A stretch of DNA of 64,000 nt from Bacteroidales bacterium (GTDB lineage: Bacteria; Bacteroidota; Bacteroidia; Bacteroidales; UBA12077): positions 39,603 to 103,602 of the forward strand of contig WTBR01000104.1 in NCBI GenBank assembly GCA_013138975.1. Direction: 5' to 3'. The translations under genes were made by a program, and so were the position numbers. The notes under the pieces were generated by a model. The model saw only the letters and a list, made by a program, of their open reading frames with translations, had not been told where the DNA came from and searched no databases. Below are positions 1 through 9,861 of this stretch, one piece after another (the first letter of the stretch is position 1; every line of letters starts with the position of its first letter).

Positions 1-1450
1 CCACCTTGTTTTTGGCACAATAACCAAGAAACTCTTCTTTTGTCCATCCCGATTCAGTTGCTACTTGTGGTAAAAATGTGCCTGAAGAAAATCCTTTTTT
101 AATGTAAATCCCATGTCTGCCGATTTCAATTTCATCAATCGAATCTATTTTTTGTAAAGGAGTTAATACCGATATTTCCAAATCTATTTTATTCAATTCA
201 TCTTTTTTTACCACAGAAAATCTTGAATCTTCGGTTGCGGCAGCAATTGCCATTCTTTGTACAATAATATATAAAGGCTCATTCGCAACAAACCGCCCTA
301 TACAACCGCGTAAAGCTCCATCCTTATGCAGGGTTACAAATGCTCCGCAATCCTCCTCCATAGTACAAGTTAGTTCCGATTTTTCAATTTTTAATAATTT
401 ACCTGTAGCTAAATACTCATTAATTGTAGATCTGGCTATTTTTAAAAGTTTTTCCTTTTCCTGAATTGTTAATTTAAATTGATTTTCTGACATATTTATT
501 TTTTTCTTTGTAAAAACCATTGAATGATACCCTACTACACGACTTTTATCTCCTATTTCATCACCGGAATTTTGATAATCAACAGGAATAACTTGAATTG
601 ATTGATCTTTTTCGGTAATGTTTAGCAATGTTAAAACAGCCGGCCAACCACATAAACTTGTTACCAGATTTTCAATATTAGCCGAAGCATTTTCATTTAT
701 TACTGTAACAACATTTTTTACCGAATTCGTTAAAATTGCATCTCCTGTTTTTTTATCAACGATTTTTGCATCTTCATAATTTGTATAATGTGAAAAATCG
801 GTACTTATGATAAACAGGCTTTTCTCATTGAGAAATGGAGATAATACTTTTGCTATTTCTTTAACTTCGCCCAAAGTTTGTGAACCTGTTACGATTGGCA
901 CAATCTGAAAATCTTTATTCATTATATATTGGAGATAAGGTAACTGAACCTCTAAACTATGCTCCTCTTTATGTGCTTCAGAGTTAAAAACAAAAATCTC
1001 ATTTTTACTTATGAGTTCATTGGCCAATTCTGTATTAACCTTTACCTTCCCTAATGGTGTTATATAATCGCCTTGATTGTAGATTGATGCTCCTTTAAAT
1101 AATACTCTATGACTTGCAGTAATAATAAAAATATTTTCATATTCCCTATCAGGGTCAATCTGATTATAACTTGATGCAGCAACTTTTCCAGAATATATAT
1201 AAGCTGCATGTGGTGCTATAATTGCTAACACTTCATTATAAGTTTTAACACGTTCAGCACTGGCAAAAAGAGATTCTAACTGAGATTTTAACGCCTCTGA
1301 AGAGTCTGGATAAAACGAACCTGCAACTACCGATTCTCTATCTATACAAACCTTTGGCTCTAGTTCATCATTTTGCGATTTACAATCAATTACCAAAATC
1401 GTAAAAAGTAAAATTGTCAAACATCTAAATATATGATCTAAGGTTTTCAT
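1..1450 (-). CDS. Memo-like / AMMECR1 fusion lipoprotein (AmmeMemoRadiSam proteins B and A), C-terminus cut by window edge
   Basis: An uninterrupted frame runs from ATG at 1450 to the left edge. The N-terminal half is a Memo-family domain (extradiol-dioxygenase-like fold) with PHAAY, EEHSLEVQLPYL and TDFSHY motifs. The C-terminal half, from about position 493, is an AMMECR1 domain (CTMEEDCGAF, LRGCIGR). A Met at 493 could mark an ancestral separate start, but the frame is continuous. The N-terminus has a hydrophobic stretch ending in LVIDC, which looks like a lipoprotein signal with a loose lipobox. These domains usually co-occur with a radical SAM enzyme, which could lie beyond the left edge. 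The biochemical role of the system is unknown. Domain calls are firm; export is inferred. Confidence 0.85.
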   Translation of the reverse strand, partial: MKTLDHIFRCLTILLFTILVIDCKSQNDELEPKVCIDRESVVAGSFYPDSSEALKSQLESLFASAERVKTYNEVLAIIAPHAAYIYSGKVAASSYNQIDPDREYENIFIITASHRVLFKGASIYNQGDYITPLGKVKVNTELANELISKNEIFVFNSEAHKEEHSLEVQLPYLQYIMNKDFQIVPIVTGSQTLGEVKEIAKVLSPFLNEKSLFIISTDFSHYTNYEDAKIVDKKTGDAILTNSVKNVVTVINENASANIENLVTSLCGWPAVLTLLNITEKDQSIQVIPVDYQNSGDEIGDKSRVVGYHSMVFTKKKINMSENQFKLTIQEKEKLLKIARSTINEYLATGKLLKIEKSELTCTMEEDCGAFVTLHKDGALRGCIGRFVANEPLYIIVQRMAIAAATEDSRFSVVKKDELNKIDLEISVLTPLQKIDSIDEIEIGRHGIYIKKGFSSGTFLPQVATESGWTKEEFLGYCAKNKV

Positions 1451-1595
1451 TAAATTGCCATTTTAGCTAAGTTATAAAATTTGATTCCTATTATCAATAT
1501 CTTTTAAATATTTGTGATTGTGCTTTAACCGTTTTACACCTTAATATATAAGCCATTTCTAAAGTTCATATCTATTTTTAGTATTTTTGCTTCAT

Positions 1596-2720
1596 ATGAT
1601 CACTATCGAATATGCAGTTTATTCAATAATTGGAATATATACATGTACTATTTTTCTTTACACTTGTGGTTGGTTAAGGTTAAAAACAATTAATACTCCA
1701 GCAGATGTAATTAACAATAATATAAGCATTGTTATTGCATGTAGAAATGAAGAACAAAACATTTCGACACTTTTAATAGCTCTTATTAATCAGACTTATA
1801 ACAAAGAAAATACTGAGATAGTAATTGTAGACGACAATTCTGAAGATGATACAATAAAAATTATTGATAACTATAAAGAGAAATATGAGTTCATAAAACT
1901 TTTTAAGTTGCCAGAAGCCAAAACAGGTAAAAAAGAAGCTATAGCCTTTGGAATTAAAAACTCACAATCGGAAATTATAATTACCACTGATGCCGACTGC
2001 ACAATGGAAAATGATTGGTTATATACTATGATCAATTATTATTATCAATTTAAACCTAAATTATTAGTTGGCCCTGTGACCTTCAAAAATGAGAAAAATA
2101 TTTTTAGTCAATTGCAAGCTTTAGAATTTTTAAGTCTGGTTGGATCAGGGGCTGGAGCCATCGGAATTAATCGTGCTATAATGAGTAATGGAGCAAATCT
2201 CTTATTTGAGAAATCTGCATTTTTAGACTCTAATCTTCATTACAATTACACTTCAGGCGATGATGTTTTTTTAATGTTGCATGTTAAAAAGAAATATAAA
2301 AAGGCTATTCAATTTATAAAATCGAAAAATGCAATAGTTTATACCAAGGCTGAAAAATCTATTCGGATTTTTTTTAATCAAAGAGTACGATGGACTTCAA
2401 AAAGTAAAGCATATCGTGATTTTGATATCATTTTTACAGCAATTATTGTTACACTAACAAATTTAGCATTAGTATTTAGTTTATCTTTTTCGATTTGGAA
2501 CTTTACCTTTTTCCGTACTTTTTTAATACTATTTATTTTAAAGTCTATTTTCGATTTAAGTATTCTCATTCCTGTTTCAAAATTTTTTCATCAACAAAAA
2601 TTACTGTGGTTATTTCTCCCCTTGCAAATTATATATCCTGTTTACATTATTCTTACAGTAATTTTTGGATTAATAGGAAATTTTAACTGGAAGGGACGAA
2701 ATTTTAAAGAAAAAGGATAA
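1596..2720 (+). CDS. Family 2 glycosyltransferase with C-terminal membrane segments
   Basis: GT-A fold transferase of 374 residues: N-terminal membrane anchor, nucleotide-sugar binding region (VIVDDNSEDDT), a DxD-type metal site (TDAD) and a QRVRW motif of the QxxRW type seen in processive or membrane GT2 enzymes, followed by about three hydrophobic segments. An in-frame TTG lies 9 bases upstream at 1587, but ATG at 1596 is preferred because the protein then begins just before its first membrane helix. The acceptor sugar or lipid cannot be told. It lies 12 bases from the following permease gene, so the two are probably cotranscribed although functionally unrelated. Confidence 0.85.
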   Translation: MITIEYAVYSIIGIYTCTIFLYTCGWLRLKTINTPADVINNNISIVIACRNEEQNISTLLIALINQTYNKENTEIVIVDDNSEDDTIKIIDNYKEKYEFIKLFKLPEAKTGKKEAIAFGIKNSQSEIIITTDADCTMENDWLYTMINYYYQFKPKLLVGPVTFKNEKNIFSQLQALEFLSLVGSGAGAIGINRAIMSNGANLLFEKSAFLDSNLHYNYTSGDDVFLMLHVKKKYKKAIQFIKSKNAIVYTKAEKSIRIFFNQRVRWTSKSKAYRDFDIIFTAIIVTLTNLALVFSLSFSIWNFTFFRTFLILFILKSIFDLSILIPVSKFFHQQKLLWLFLPLQIIYPVYIILTVIFGLIGNFNWKGRNFKEKG

Positions 2721-2732
2721 TTTTGACTAAGT

Positions 2733-3953
2733 ATGATATTTCGAAAATCTAAAACAGAAATTACCGGTTCGCTTAATTATCTCGCTTGGCAACGATTTAA
2801 AAACAATAAGCTGTCCTTACTAGGATTGCTTGTTATACTTGTGACAGTAATTATTGGAATTCTTGGATATTTAATAACTCCCGACAAAACCAGCTTTGCA
2901 AATACTCAAATCCTAGAAATATCAACTAAAAAACCGGGTTTTAAATGTGAAATGTTAAAAATCCGAAAAAATGAAATTAATAATGAGATCGGAATATTAA
3001 AAAAAATGATTTCTGGGAAAGTAGATGAATTCACTTATATCCCGATTAATAACTTTCGATTCGAAAATAATAAATTAATCCTGAAAGAGTTTAATGACAT
3101 TGCAAATGAAGAAGCTATATACAGAGAATTAAATCCGATTGACGTTATATTTAAAGTTCAATATGGATCAAAAACTTATTACTCAAACTCTATATTTCAA
3201 TTCACAGATATTGAGGGTGTTAACAATACCATTTCTCTTCAACAAGTAAAAGATATTATTACAACAAAACATATTATAACAAGGTTTTTTATTTTCGGAA
3301 CCGATCGTTTTGGGAGAGATTTATTTAGTCGATTATTAATTGGCACTCGAATTTCCCTTTCTGTTGGGTTAATTTCTGTATTTATTTCATTATTAATAGG
3401 TATAACCTTAGGTGCTTTAGCTGGCTTTTATAAAGGAAAAATCGACGATATAATTATGTGGCTTATAAATGTTATTTGGTCAATCCCTACTTTACTAATG
3501 GTAATAGCCATTACAATGGTTATTGGAAAAGGATTCTGGCAAATATTTATTGCAGTTGGTTTAACTATGTGGGTTGAAGTCGCAAGAGTTGTTCGCGGAC
3601 AAGTACTAAGTGTGCGTGAAAAAGAATATGTTGAAGCTGCCCGAGCTTTAGGCTTTGGTGATATCAGAATAATATTTCGTCATATATTGCCAAATATAAT
3701 GAGTCCGGTAATTATAATATCTGCTGCAAATTTTGCAACAGCAATTCTACTTGAAGCCGGATTAAGTTTTTTAGGTATTGGCGTACAACCTCCAATACCA
3801 TCATGGGGTACAATGATTAAAGAACATTACGGATACATTATAATGGATAAAGCATATTTGGCAATTATTCCAGGTATTGCAATTATGATTATGGTACTAT
3901 CTTTTACTTTAATTGGGAATGGCTTACGCGATGCCTTAGACTCAAAATCCTAA
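2733..3953 (+). CDS. ABC transporter permease, DppC/OppC family, with enlarged periplasmic insert
   Basis: Inner-membrane permease of 406 residues. The N-terminus matches OppC/DppC proteins (WQRFKNNKLSLLG, first helix), and the C-terminal two thirds holds the five-helix domain with a clear EAA loop (EYVEAARALGFG, then RHILPNI) that contacts the ATPase. Between helix 1 and the core lies an insert of about 130 residues (residues 50-180), much longer than in E. coli DppC. No partner permease, ATPase or binding protein is adjacent, so the remaining subunits must be elsewhere. The likely substrate class is peptides or similar solutes, by family only. Confidence 0.85.
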   Translation: MIFRKSKTEITGSLNYLAWQRFKNNKLSLLGLLVILVTVIIGILGYLITPDKTSFANTQILEISTKKPGFKCEMLKIRKNEINNEIGILKKMISGKVDEFTYIPINNFRFENNKLILKEFNDIANEEAIYRELNPIDVIFKVQYGSKTYYSNSIFQFTDIEGVNNTISLQQVKDIITTKHIITRFFIFGTDRFGRDLFSRLLIGTRISLSVGLISVFISLLIGITLGALAGFYKGKIDDIIMWLINVIWSIPTLLMVIAITMVIGKGFWQIFIAVGLTMWVEVARVVRGQVLSVREKEYVEAARALGFGDIRIIFRHILPNIMSPVIIISAANFATAILLEAGLSFLGIGVQPPIPSWGTMIKEHYGYIIMDKAYLAIIPGIAIMIMVLSFTLIGNGLRDALDSKS

Positions 3954-4075
3954 AATTCCTCAATACATTTCTTTGATCCCTTTGTTTTTTTTAGTATATT
4001 AGTAATAAATAACTTATAAACATTCCCTCGGATATTTTGTTATATAAAAAAACAACAAACTAACATCCAGAGATT

Positions 4076-4579
4076 ATGGTGGAAAATTTAAGAAGTTCTA
4101 TTGAAGTCTTAAGACAAAGAGTTAGATCCAATTTAGATCTTTTGCATCAAAACGAAAAAAAAATTAAGGAAATTCTTAAAGAGCCTATTTCGGAAAATAG
4201 ATCTGAAAAACTTAATAAAAGATTCAATTGTAATAAGAAGGTATTAAAAGAAAATAATGATGCAATAATGCTTCAAAAAGAAATGTTGGCTTTTATTGAA
4301 AATTATAATACTGAAGCTAATAAATCTCCAAAAGAATTGACCTCTAATGAAAAAAGTACACAGATAGTTAAAACAGAAAATAAGAAGCTTGAAATTAAGA
4401 AAGAAGATTATTTAGATCTAACCATTAATGGAGCACTAGATTTTGACATACACCATCCCTATTTTACAGACAAAAAATTTTTTAATGAATTACTGAACCA
4501 TTTTTCTGAAATTGAAGACTATGAAACTTGCTCCAAACTAACAAAGAAAATCAAAGAAAATAATATCTCTGAATATTAA
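4076..4579 (+). CDS. Coiled-coil protein with C-terminal UVR-like motif
   Basis: A 167-residue, highly charged soluble protein with no signal peptide. Residues 1-80 are predicted by eye to be coiled coil (heptad-like, Lys/Glu/Leu rich). The last 40 residues (FFNELLNHFSEIEDYETC and onward) resemble the UVR motif of UvrB/UvrC and of the bifunctional nuclease at 37081-37695, which mediates protein-protein contacts. No catalytic residues are recognisable. It is followed by a short gap and then opposite-strand genes, so it is probably monocistronic. Function unknown. Confidence 0.6.
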   Translation: MVENLRSSIEVLRQRVRSNLDLLHQNEKKIKEILKEPISENRSEKLNKRFNCNKKVLKENNDAIMLQKEMLAFIENYNTEANKSPKELTSNEKSTQIVKTENKKLEIKKEDYLDLTINGALDFDIHHPYFTDKKFFNELLNHFSEIEDYETCSKLTKKIKENNISEY

Positions 4580-4626
4580 TTATTTAAATCAATAATCTAG
4601 TACACTAATCTCAGAGCTTACCTTTT

Positions 4627-5451
4627 CTATAGATTTCGTTTATTCATTAATACATATATTAATGCAATAAAAAAACCAATATAACCTATCGATATAAATA
4701 CAGTAATACCTAAAGGAAGATCTTCCGGTAACAATCCAATCTCACTAAAATCCAACAAACTTGCTCCTGAATCTGATGTATATGATTTCTCTGAGGCGAT
4801 TGTAAGAAATTCAGGTTTTGGAGTCAAATTTGAAATAATTTTTAACGGAAAAAAGCTCCTACTTGCTGATGGAAAAAACAATCTTAAAATACCTTCAACA
4901 GGGAAATACACTAAAAACAAAATAATTGATAAGCCATTATTCCTGAAAACTACAGCAAAAAGTAATCCCAGCGTCATATATCCAACAGCCTGAATAAAAT
5001 ACACTAAAATTAAATGAGAGCTTTCTATCATCTTACTAAAAGATATCTCATCAGATTTTAAAAATCCAAAAATCAATACGGCTAATAAAACCATTAAGAA
5101 TGTATAAATTGCTATCGAAAAAATAAGAATCAATTTTCCCTTTACAAGATCATTCCTACTTAATCCATCAATAACATTTTGCCGAAAAGTTTTATACGTA
5201 AATTCATTCCCAACTAAAGTTATTAATACAATAGTTAAGAAAATATTAAACCAACTAGCAACCCAAGGGAAGAATTTCCAAATATTAGGAAACTCATACA
5301 ATCCCTTAATTGAAAATCCCGGTATAGTAATATGTTGTCTTGAAACAATTAAAATGACTAAAAAGAAAAGCAGAAAATGAATAATCATTAACGTTTTAAA
5401 TGCAGGATATGATAATGCTTTTATTTTCTCTATATTAAACAGTTTTCTCAT
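4627..5451 (-). CDS. ABC-2 type transporter permease
   Basis: A 274-residue integral membrane protein with about six hydrophobic helices and the ABC-2 layout: a long first extracellular segment, then FTYKTFRQNVIDGLSR, which is the typical cytoplasmic coupling region of these permeases. It starts 11 bases after the stop of the ATPase gene (5463-6350), so the pair forms one exporter operon. Similar pairs export lantibiotics, lipids or unknown compounds. The substrate cannot be told from the sequence. Confidence 0.8.
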   Translation of the reverse strand: MRKLFNIEKIKALSYPAFKTLMIIHFLLFFLVILIVSRQHITIPGFSIKGLYEFPNIWKFFPWVASWFNIFLTIVLITLVGNEFTYKTFRQNVIDGLSRNDLVKGKLILIFSIAIYTFLMVLLAVLIFGFLKSDEISFSKMIESSHLILVYFIQAVGYMTLGLLFAVVFRNNGLSIILFLVYFPVEGILRLFFPSASRSFFPLKIISNLTPKPEFLTIASEKSYTSDSGASLLDFSEIGLLPEDLPLGITVFISIGYIGFFIALIYVLMNKRNL

Positions 5452-5462
5452 CTATTTAAATT

Positions 5463-6350
5463 TTATTTTACTAATTGTAAGAACTGATCTTCCAAACTCT
5501 GTTTTTTAACAACTATTTTCGAAAGAGGAAATCCCTTTTCAAAACAAAACTTACTTAATTCAGTTGAATTATGATCAGATTCTAATACTACCGCCAAATC
5601 TTCATCTTTCATATAGATCTTACTTGCTAACCCAGATCTAATAAGTATTTCTTCAAGCTCATATAGGTTTTCCGCCTGAATAAATACAGTTTCTTCTGAA
5701 GACAACAACTCTCCTACTTTACCATTTGCAACTATTTCTCCTGATTTTAAAATAGCAACATGTGAACAAACTTTTTCAACTTCATCAAGAATATGACTTG
5801 CAATAATAATTGTTTTTCCCTCTGCAGCTTGTGACTGAATAATTTTTCTTACTTCAGCAAAACCCTCGGGATCTAATCCATTTGTTGGCTCATCAAGAAC
5901 TAAAACCTCTGGATTCCCAACTAGAACAGATGCAATAGACATTCGTTGTTTCATCCCAAGTGACAAATGCCCGAATTTAGTATGTTTTCTTTTTAATAGA
6001 TCAGCTACACCTAAAGCATAATTAATATCTTTTTCAGAAGCATTTTTAATAGTTGCTACTATCTTAAGATTTTCCCATAGTGTTAAATAAGGATAAAAAT
6101 TAGGTGTTTCTATTAAAGAACCTATTCTACGGCGAGCCAGTTTTGTAAAAGCTTCATCAAACCATTGATAACTTCCTCCGTTTGCGTTTAAAATTCCTAA
6201 AACAACAGCTAAAGTCGTGGTTTTCCCACTTCCATTAGGTCCTAAAATACCATATACTTCACCTTTTTTTACCTCCAAGGATACATCTCGAACAGCTTGA
6301 ATATTCCCGTAATTTTTACTGAGGTGGTTTATCTTTAATACTGTATCCAC
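5463..6350 (-). CDS. ABC transporter ATP-binding protein (drug/lantibiotic exporter type)
   Basis: A 295-residue ATPase with Walker A (GPNGSGKTT), signature (LSLGMKQR), Walker B (VLVLDEP) and switch His (ASHILDEVEKV), plus a C-terminal regulatory segment of about 80 residues as in CcmA/BcrA-type subunits. The start is GTG at 6350: an in-frame TAA lies four codons upstream and there is no upstream ATG or TTG, so the alternative starts are excluded. It is the first gene of the two-gene operon with the permease at 4627-5451 and lies just downstream of the recQ terminator. Confidence 0.88.
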   Translation of the reverse strand: MDTVLKINHLSKNYGNIQAVRDVSLEVKKGEVYGILGPNGSGKTTTLAVVLGILNANGGSYQWFDEAFTKLARRRIGSLIETPNFYPYLTLWENLKIVATIKNASEKDINYALGVADLLKRKHTKFGHLSLGMKQRMSIASVLVGNPEVLVLDEPTNGLDPEGFAEVRKIIQSQAAEGKTIIIASHILDEVEKVCSHVAILKSGEIVANGKVGELLSSEETVFIQAENLYELEEILIRSGLASKIYMKDEDLAVVLESDHNSTELSKFCFEKGFPLSKIVVKKQSLEDQFLQLVK

Positions 6351-6375
6351 AAGTCCAAATGTTTAGTTGTTTATT

Positions 6376-6400
6376 AAAAACGGGATGCTTTTGCATCCCG
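6376..6400 (-). terminator. Rho-independent terminator of recQ
   Basis: Perfect 8-bp stem CGGGATGC/GCATCCCG with a TTTT loop. Read on the minus strand it is followed by TTTTTAATAAA. It lies 39 bases past the recQ stop and before the ABC exporter genes, so it separates the two units. Confidence 0.85.
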
Positions 6401-6438
6401 AACAAAATATATTTTTTTGTATTAATCAATAACTTAAA

Positions 6439-8634
6439 TTAATTTCCTAATTCTGAAAAGAATTTAATTCTCATTAATCTAATTTCCTCTTCGGAGTATT
6501 CATCTTCTCCTAATTCCTCAAGAGCTGCCTCTATAGATTCTGTTTCTGCATCTTCCCTAAAATACTCGTAAATATCATCTTGTTTATCTTCATCAATTTT
6601 ATCATTAATATAATAATCAATATTAATTTTAGTCCCGGATTGAACTATTGATTCTATTTCGTCAAGTAATTGATTCATTTCTATGCCCTTAGCATTCGCA
6701 ATGTCAGTTAAAGGCATTTGTCTATCTATACTTTGAATAATATAAACTTTCATCCCAGATTTATTTACAACTGATTTTACAACCATATCCATAGGTCGAA
6801 TAATCTCTTTCTCCTCCACATACTTCTCAATTAACTCGACAAACTTTTTTCCATATTTTTGAGCCTTACCAGCACCAACACCGGCTATATGTTGCATTTC
6901 ATCCAATGTTATAGGATACTGTATAGCCATATCTTCAATAGATGGATCTTGAAAAATTACAAATGGAGGTAAAGTCAAATCCTTTGCTACTTTTTTTCTT
7001 AAGTCTCTTAAGATATTAAATAACTCTGTATCTACAGCTCCAGTTTTACCTGCACCTGATTTTGCATCCATTTCATCATCTGCAGATTCATAATCATGAT
7101 CTTTAGTTAGAGTAAATGATGTTGGGTTTTTAATATATTCCTTACCTGCTTTATTAAGACTCAACAAACCATAATTCTCAATATCTTTATCAATAAAGCC
7201 TGCAACCAAAGCTTGTCTTATTACAGCATTCCAATATTTTGGATCTTCTTTAGAACCGTCTCCAAAAAGTTCCAATTCATGATGTTTATATGATTTTATT
7301 GCTGTATTCTTAATTCCGGAAACTACATTTGCAACGTGATCTGATTTAAATTTTTCTTTTACAGCTAAAATTGCACTTAAAGCTAAAACAACATCGTCCT
7401 TACCTTCAAACTGTTCTTTTGGATGATTACAATTATCGCAATTTTCACAATTTTCTACATGATACATTTCACCAAAATAATGAAGCAATATTTTTCTTCT
7501 ACAAACAGCAGTCTCTGCATAAGCTACAGTTTCTAATAATAATTGCTTTCCTATCTCCTGCTCTGCCAAAGGTTTTCCTTGCATGAATTTTTCAAGCTTT
7601 TGTATATCTTTATAACTATAAAACGATATACATTTACCTTCGCCACCATCACGTCCTGCTCTTCCTGTTTCCTGATAATAACCTTCTAAACTCTTTGGTA
7701 TATCATAATGTATAACAAATCGCACATCAGGTTTATCAATTCCCATTCCAAAAGCAATCGTTGCAACAATCACATCAACATCCTCCATTAGGAATTTATC
7801 CTGATTAGAACTTCTTGTTGCCGCATCCATTCCAGCATGATATGCAAGTGCTTTTATTCCATTAACATGCAATATTTCAGCAAGCTCTTCAACTTTTTTT
7901 CTACTTAAACAGTATATTATTCCTGATTTTCCAGAATTATTTTTAATAAACTTTATAATTTCTTTAGCTGCATTAACCTTAGGGCGAACTTCGTAATACA
8001 AATTATCTCGATTAAACGAAGATTTAAAAACACTCGCATTAATCATTTCCAAATTTTTCTGGATATCACTTTGTACTTTTGGTGTTGCAGTAGCTGTTAA
8101 AGCAATTAATGGAGCTACTCCTATTTTGTTTATAATTGGTCTGATTCGTCTATATTCAGGTCTAAAATCATGACCCCACTCAGAAATACAATGAGCCTCG
8201 TCAACGGCATAAAAAGAGATTTTTATTTTTTGTAAAAACGCAATGTTCTCTTCTTTAGTCAAAGATTCGGGTGCCACGTAAAGCAACTTTGTTTTACCAT
8301 CTATAACATCCTGCTTTACCTTCTGCATCTGGGTTTTAGTTAACGATGAATTAAGAAAATGAGCTATGCCATCTTCCGTACTAAACCCTCGCATTGCATC
8401 AACTTGATTTTTCATCAAAGCAATTAATGGAGATATTACAATTGCTGTACCTTCCATTATTAATGATGGTAATTGGTAACATAATGATTTACCTCCACCA
8501 GTTGGCATTAAAACAAAAGAATCATTTCCATCAAGTACATTTCTAATTACAACCTCTTGGTTGCCTTTATATGCATTAAATCCAAAATGTTTTTTAAGAG
8601 ACTCTTTTAGCGAAATATCTGCTCCTACACTCAT
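6439..8634 (-). CDS. recQ: ATP-dependent DNA helicase RecQ
   Basis: A 731-residue superfamily 2 helicase: Walker A (MPTGGGKSLCYQLP), DEAH box followed by the aromatic-rich loop (VDEAHCISEWGHDFRPEY), motif VI (YYQETGRAGRDG), then the RQC domain with zinc-binding cysteines (CRRKILLHYFG, CENCDNC), winged helix, and an HRDC domain near residues 515-600. A C-terminal extension of about 120 residues ends in an acidic tail, common in Bacteroidota RecQ and longer than the E. coli protein (about 610). It unwinds recombination and replication intermediates. ATG at 8634 is the only sensible start. Confidence 0.95.
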   Translation of the reverse strand: MSVGADISLKESLKKHFGFNAYKGNQEVVIRNVLDGNDSFVLMPTGGGKSLCYQLPSLIMEGTAIVISPLIALMKNQVDAMRGFSTEDGIAHFLNSSLTKTQMQKVKQDVIDGKTKLLYVAPESLTKEENIAFLQKIKISFYAVDEAHCISEWGHDFRPEYRRIRPIINKIGVAPLIALTATATPKVQSDIQKNLEMINASVFKSSFNRDNLYYEVRPKVNAAKEIIKFIKNNSGKSGIIYCLSRKKVEELAEILHVNGIKALAYHAGMDAATRSSNQDKFLMEDVDVIVATIAFGMGIDKPDVRFVIHYDIPKSLEGYYQETGRAGRDGGEGKCISFYSYKDIQKLEKFMQGKPLAEQEIGKQLLLETVAYAETAVCRRKILLHYFGEMYHVENCENCDNCNHPKEQFEGKDDVVLALSAILAVKEKFKSDHVANVVSGIKNTAIKSYKHHELELFGDGSKEDPKYWNAVIRQALVAGFIDKDIENYGLLSLNKAGKEYIKNPTSFTLTKDHDYESADDEMDAKSGAGKTGAVDTELFNILRDLRKKVAKDLTLPPFVIFQDPSIEDMAIQYPITLDEMQHIAGVGAGKAQKYGKKFVELIEKYVEEKEIIRPMDMVVKSVVNKSGMKVYIIQSIDRQMPLTDIANAKGIEMNQLLDEIESIVQSGTKINIDYYINDKIDEDKQDDIYEYFREDAETESIEAALEELGEDEYSEEEIRLMRIKFFSELGN

Positions 8635-8747
8635 ACCTGTCTATAAATTTTAATCTTAAATTGCTGAAAATAAGCATTTAACAACTCAAGCACTTTTATT
8701 TAAAAATTCTTTTTACTAATTCAAATATATGTTTTATAAGAAACTTA

Positions 8748-8777
8748 TTTGGTTTGTTTCAAAATTAAATACATTTG
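8748..8777 (+). promoter_or_regulatory. Bacteroidota-type promoter before the isomerase gene
   Basis: TTTG (8748-8751), 18 bases, then TACATTTG (8770-8777), matching the TTTG / TAnnTTTG consensus. The leader to the ATG at 8874 would be about 90 bases. This is a sequence match only. Confidence 0.55.
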
Positions 8778-8873
8778 TACATAAATTTACAATAAATTTT
8801 TAAAAACTTATATATCTAATCCTACATTTTTATTTACTTTTTGATGAATGCCAGGATATAAAACAATTTACAT

Positions 8874-9830
8874 ATGAATATTACTGAATTAGCAAAAAAT
8901 ACAATTCTACAAGAAGCCGAATCTATTAAAAAATTAGCTGACTATATTGATTCAGATTTTGAAAAAGTTGTTACAATAATATATGAGAGTAAAGGTAGAG
9001 TAATTATTACAGGAATTGGCAAAAGTGCAAACATTGCACAAAAAATTGTTGCTACCTTAAACTCAACAGGAACGCCAGCAATATTTATGCATGCTGCTGA
9101 TGCTATTCATGGCGATTTAGGAATTGTTCAAGAAGATGATGTTGTAATTTGCATTTCGAAAAGTGGTAATACTCCTGAAATAAAGGTTCTTGTTCCTTTG
9201 ATTAAAAGCAGAGGAAATAAATTAATTGGGATGGTTTCTAAAACAGATTCCTTTTTAGGAAAAGAGTCTGATTATGTTTTAAAATCGACCGTTGATAAAG
9301 AAGCTTGTCCCAACAACCTTGCTCCAACGAACAGTACCACTGCACAATTGGTAGTTGGAGATGCCTTAGCTGTTTGTTTATTAGAATACAGGGGATTTTC
9401 AAGCGACGATTTTGCAAAAGTTCATCCAGGTGGAGCTTTAGGTAAAAAGCTTTACATGCGTGTTGACGATCTGTATAAGAACAATGAAGCACCAAAAGTT
9501 TATGCCAACGAAAATGTAAAAAATGTAATTATCGAAATAAGCTCGAAACGGTTAGGTGCAACTGTTGTTCTTGATGACTCCAAAAAAGTGTTAGGTATAA
9601 TAACTGATGGTGATATAAGACGAATGTTGCAAAAACATGATACGTTTGAAAATTTAACCGCAAAAGATATAATGTCTGTAAATCCAAAAACAGTTGATAA
9701 AGATGAACTTGCCATTAATGCATCTCTTTTAATGGAAAATAACAACATTACACAACTTGTAGTTTTACATAAAGAAAATTATATAGGAATTGTACATTTA
9801 CATGATATTTTCAAAGAAGGAATAATATAG
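8874..9830 (+). CDS. kdsD: KpsF/GutQ family sugar-phosphate isomerase (arabinose-5-phosphate isomerase)
   Basis: A 318-residue cytosolic enzyme: an N-terminal SIS domain (GIGKSANIAQKI, CISKSGNTPE, the family APTNSTT loop, and the HPGGALGKKL motif) followed by two CBS domains (residues 205-318; ITDGDIRRML). The family interconverts ribulose 5-phosphate and arabinose 5-phosphate, the first step to KDO of lipopolysaccharide. Length and domain order match KdsD/KpsF. It is followed 31 bases later by tatC. Confidence 0.9.
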   Translation: MNITELAKNTILQEAESIKKLADYIDSDFEKVVTIIYESKGRVIITGIGKSANIAQKIVATLNSTGTPAIFMHAADAIHGDLGIVQEDDVVICISKSGNTPEIKVLVPLIKSRGNKLIGMVSKTDSFLGKESDYVLKSTVDKEACPNNLAPTNSTTAQLVVGDALAVCLLEYRGFSSDDFAKVHPGGALGKKLYMRVDDLYKNNEAPKVYANENVKNVIIEISSKRLGATVVLDDSKKVLGIITDGDIRRMLQKHDTFENLTAKDIMSVNPKTVDKDELAINASLLMENNNITQLVVLHKENYIGIVHLHDIFKEGII

Positions 9831-9861
9831 CAAATATAGTTATCAATTGATCTAATTTAAA

